In this document: piece by piece, positions 61,654-64,000 of the stretch | Layout: each line of letters begins with the position of its first letter | How positions within the stretch are numbered: the stretch's first letter is position 1 | Source: Microvirga sp. VF16 | Lineage (GTDB): Bacteria > Pseudomonadota > Alphaproteobacteria > Rhizobiales > Beijerinckiaceae | DNA length: 64,000 bases | Reading direction: 5' to 3' | Assembly (NCBI RefSeq): GCF_016864375.1 | Contig: NZ_CP069357.1 | Coordinates: 496,001 to 560,000, forward strand | Translations under genes and position numbers: made by a program | Notes under the pieces: generated by a model | Told to the model about the DNA's origin: nothing | The model's database searches: none | What the model saw: only the letters and a program-made list of their open reading frames with translations

Positions 61654-61869
61654 ATGAGCGAATGGCATCACCGGGAACGCGGACCGATCACGGAAGAGAA
61701 GTTGGTCCGAGCTGTTCACATCCTCGCTGACATGGTCGAAGACCACGGGCCAACGTTCCGCCCGCTCTACCAGGACCTTCGCCAGCAACTGGCCGAGCAT
61801 CGTCAGCGCGAGCAGGCAGCCGCAGCGGCCGAGGCCAGAGCAGCTCAACCAGGAAGCAAGGTCGCTTAA
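61654..61869 (+). CDS. Small unknown protein
   Basis: 71 residues, helical and Ala/Gln-rich at the end. A GAGGAGAC ribosome site precedes the ATG. No family recognised. Confidence 0.45.
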   Translation: MSEWHHRERGPITEEKLVRAVHILADMVEDHGPTFRPLYQDLRQQLAEHRQREQAAAAAEARAAQPGSKVA

Positions 61870-61971
61870 GGCTCATGACTTCCACTGGGTGGTGAACCTG
61901 AGGAAGATCAAACCCCATAAAAGGCCGGATCTCCTCAAAGCTACCACACGCTTCCAAGGAGGTCCGGTGCT

Positions 61972-62208
61972 GTGAGTTTAATATTCAACGAGCGGCAAAA
62001 GCTGCTCGCGAACAACTTTGACCGAATGTCGACTGCCTGCTTCACTGTCGGCATCGCCACTCCGCTGGCAGGGTATCTTTATAACATCGGGAATTTCGCC
62101 AACACGGTGCGGCTCGCGGAACTCCTGCCGGTCGCAGCCGGTTGGACAATTGCTGCAGTTCTACTACATATTATCGCCAGGAAGGCTCTTAGAGGCTTGA
62201 TATCATGA
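61972..62208 (+). CDS. Small membrane protein, unknown
   Basis: 78 residues from a GTG with AAGGAGG upstream. Two hydrophobic spans (ACFTVGIATPLAGYLYNIG; LPVAAGWTIAAVLLHIIA). Its stop overlaps the next small gene's ATG. Confidence 0.55.
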   Translation: MSLIFNERQKLLANNFDRMSTACFTVGIATPLAGYLYNIGNFANTVRLAELLPVAAGWTIAAVLLHIIARKALRGLIS

Positions 62209-62315
62209 ACGGACAAACACTGGTGGTTTCCGTCGTTCTGCCCGGCATGGTCGTACTGCTAGCCTTTGCGGCCCTTAAAGCGAACGAGTGGTACAACAAG
62301 CGTCACCCACAATAA
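62205..62315 (+). CDS. Small single-span membrane protein (36 residues)
   Basis: ATG overlaps the previous stop (ATGA). The predicted peptide MNGQTLVVSVVLPGMVVLLA then FAALKANEWYNKRHPQ has one membrane span and a basic tail. The overlap and composition together support a coupled pair, though at this length the function is unknown. Confidence 0.55.
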   Translation: MNGQTLVVSVVLPGMVVLLAFAALKANEWYNKRHPQ

Positions 62316-62355
62316 GCCATCGGTTTAGCATTCGCTTGTAAACATCTGATTTTCC

Positions 62356-62389
62356 AAGGATCGGCAGGATTTCCCGCCGGTCCTTTTTC
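62356..62389 (+). terminator. Intrinsic terminator
   Basis: AAGGATCGGC, loop of 10, GCCGGTCCTT (one mismatch), TTT. Confidence 0.7.
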
Positions 62390-62441
62390 TTTGCCCATCG
62401 CCGGCTGACAAACTCCAAGCCGCGCTATCCCGGACAAAGAT

Positions 62442-63476
62442 ATGCTCAAGTTTCTCCTCGGCCTCCCGCATGTGATGCGAGGGCCGCTGATCGACGCTGC
62501 CCGTTCCCTGAACGCGCCCGTCCTGATCAGCGCCAATGCGCTTTCCATATGGAAGAAGGACGCCAGCGATATTCCCGTCTGGCGCGGCTTCAGGACCAGC
62601 AACCTCAAACATCTCAACGGTTTAGAAGCGTATCTTGATAGTGCAGGTTTCGTGGCTGCAAGTCGGTACCGCGGACTGCCTTGGTCCGTGGATGAATACC
62701 TCGACTTGTGCGCAGCCTACCCTTGGAAATGGTTCTCGTCCGCTGACCTCTGCGTGGAACCCGAAATCGCCCGAAACCGCGAACTGGTCCTCGACAGGAT
62801 CTCCGGGACGGTGGACCTCAATCGGGTCTGCATCCGCGGCGCCAGAGAGCGCGGCATCCTCAACCGCTTGATGCCTGTGTTGCAGGGCTGGATGCCGGAA
62901 GACTATGTCCGCTGCCTTGAGCGCATGCCGGATCTCTCAGGCTTCCCGATCGTCGGAGTAGGGTCCATGTGCCGGCGGCACCTCCACGGGCCCCAGGGCA
63001 TCCTGCAGGTGATTGAGACCCTGGACCGCGAATTGCGCGGGACACCCATCCAGCTCCACCTCTTCGGCCTCAAAGGGGTCGGAGCTGCCGAACTGCGCCA
63101 GCATCCCCGTGTCGCCACCGTGGACTCCCAGGCCTATGGCACCAAGGCGCGCGTCGAGGCGCGGGAAGCCGGGATCAGCAAGACCAACCGGTTCCTCGCC
63201 CAGATCATGACCGAATGGTACCTGAAGCAAGTCGAGGCTCTACAGGCACCGGCCGGCGAGAACCGCCATCCCCCAGCCCTCCTCGATCTGAGGATGCCCG
63301 CTCCCCTAAGCCCCCTCGAGGCACGGCTTCACCACGCCCGCGAGCAAATGCGCGAACTCCTGGAGGCAGGAGAGATCGACTGGCAGCAGCTTCATGACGA
63401 GAGCGTGCTGGCCTTTGCCTTCGATGACGAAGAGGCCGAAGCGACTTTCCATCCGGACATGGCTCTGGCTGCCTGA
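62442..63476 (+). CDS. DpdA/TGT-like protein (7-deazaguanine DNA modification family)
   Basis: 344 residues. The tRNA-guanine transglycosylase-like signatures are YLDSAGFVAASRYRG (D66-S-A-G-F, the position of the TGT DSGGF motif), WFSSADLCVEPEIARN, VGVGSMCRRHLHGPQ, IQLHLFGLKGVG and TVDSQAYGTKARVE. TGT exchanges guanine in tRNA; the DpdA relatives insert 7-deazaguanine bases into DNA of phages and bacteria. No queCDEF or other dpd partner genes lie in the window, so precursor supply would have to come from the host. Alternatively this is a tRNA or unknown base-exchange enzyme. Confidence 0.65.
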   Translation: MLKFLLGLPHVMRGPLIDAARSLNAPVLISANALSIWKKDASDIPVWRGFRTSNLKHLNGLEAYLDSAGFVAASRYRGLPWSVDEYLDLCAAYPWKWFSSADLCVEPEIARNRELVLDRISGTVDLNRVCIRGARERGILNRLMPVLQGWMPEDYVRCLERMPDLSGFPIVGVGSMCRRHLHGPQGILQVIETLDRELRGTPIQLHLFGLKGVGAAELRQHPRVATVDSQAYGTKARVEAREAGISKTNRFLAQIMTEWYLKQVEALQAPAGENRHPPALLDLRMPAPLSPLEARLHHAREQMRELLEAGEIDWQQLHDESVLAFAFDDEEAEATFHPDMALAA

Positions 63477-63536
63477 CAGCTTCGGTTGGCGGCGCCAGGA
63501 GGGAAGGGGGTGCGCCGGCAATCGCCCCGGGCCTGG

Positions 63537-64000
63537 TTACTCACCGAGCCTCGATTCCTCCCCATGATGGATGCCATAGCTCTCAAGGAGGCCGAGCCCA
63601 TCCAAGCGCTCCTTCACCTCCGCCAGCGTGACAGGCCGATAGTCCCAGACATTCGTCCCCACATCATGGGAGCGCCCTTGCGCAGGCAGGGAGCCGTGGG
63701 AATGACCGTACAGATGGAAGGCTCCATAGTGGGCCTTGTTCCAGACCCGGTGCCCGTAATGACTCAGGACGACAAAGTCCTGACTGTCCCGGATCTCCGC
63801 GTACGGCTGCGACGAAAGCCACTCCGGCAAGCGCTTCACGGTCGAATGATCGTGATTACCCCACACGAAATGCTTCTGGCCGTTGAGACGGGCAAGGATC
63901 GCTGCGGCATGCTGGCCTTTGCCCCACACGAAATCGCCCAGGTGCCACACGGTGTCGGTGGGCCGGACGCGCTGGTTCCAGCGCCTGATGATCTCCTCCT
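63537..64000 (-). CDS. Metallophosphoesterase, 5' end cut by window
   Basis: The frame is open from base 64000 (IIRRWNQRVRPTDTVWHLGD). DTVWHLGDFVWGK, KHFVWGNHDHSTVKRL, VVLSHYGHRVW and FHLYGHSHGSLP form the His/Asp/Asn metal-binding set of calcineurin-like phosphoesterases. The C-terminal 155 residues are visible. The likely substrate is a small phosphodiester or nucleotide. Confidence 0.9.
   Translation of the reverse strand, partial: EEIIRRWNQRVRPTDTVWHLGDFVWGKGQHAAAILARLNGQKHFVWGNHDHSTVKRLPEWLSSQPYAEIRDSQDFVVLSHYGHRVWNKAHYGAFHLYGHSHGSLPAQGRSHDVGTNVWDYRPVTLAEVKERLDGLGLLESYGIHHGEESRLGE

Overview
The window looks like part of a large plasmid (or a plasmid-derived region) from an alphaproteobacterium of the Hyphomicrobiales, plausibly a Microvirga/Methylobacterium relative. 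The reasons are a repABC-type RepC initiator with its antisense RNA signature, a GapR-type (DUF2312) nucleoid protein, an FtcR-like regulator, two exact CtrA boxes (TTAA-N7-TTAA), a SWIB-domain protein, and a moderately high G+C content with many short conserved unknown genes. No rRNA, tRNA or CRISPR array was seen. The species assignment is inference.

Layout. 0-10 kb: SRAP protein (cut by the left edge), a large SF2 helicase-like ATPase, a cupin, SWIB and Nudix proteins, an APH-like kinase and small unknowns. 10-13 kb: a DNA-modification cluster with a wHTH-fused SPPY-type methyltransferase, an ART-like small protein and a Mom-family protein (Mu Mom-type adenine hypermodification). 13.3-14.8 kb: the replicon, with an RHH protein, a putative counter-transcribed RNA and repC. 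15-24 kb: HTH, GapR, PAP2 membrane protein, CheY-like receiver, lipoprotein, atypical FtcR-like regulator, SH3 secreted protein and UDG-fold protein. 24-33 kb: co-directional unknown genes with two more DNA methyltransferases and an HNH nuclease.

The central discovery is a ~12.2 kb mobile defence element at about 33.22-45.39 kb. It has split an Eco57I/TaqI-like N6-adenine methyltransferase gene. The 5' half ends at 33221, the 3' half resumes at 45394, and removing the insert restores an open frame of about 468 codons. The insert carries a Type II restriction-modification pair (MTase plus PD-(D/E)XK endonuclease, with a divergent free-standing copy of the MTase wHTH domain), a Kiwa anti-phage operon (kwaA-kwaB), an operon of three overlapping tyrosine recombinases plus a coiled-coil accessory gene, and a decayed merR near its right end. 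The second recombinase has a -1 frameshift near its C-terminus.

46-64 kb: further short unknown genes, a frameshifted PAPS-reductase-family gene, a chemoreceptor remnant, a GHKL ATPase with a partner gene, CYTH and WGR proteins, an orphan ParA, a DnaQ-like exonuclease, a DpdA/TGT-like protein (7-deazaguanine DNA modification family) and a metallophosphoesterase cut by the right edge.

Taken together, the window is rich in DNA modification and defence: five DNA methyltransferases (one disrupted), Mom, DpdA-like and PAPS-reductase-like genes, one R-M system and Kiwa. Several of these proteins have termini resembling the beta-sliding-clamp-binding motif QL(S/D)LF, which may point to modification coupled to replication.
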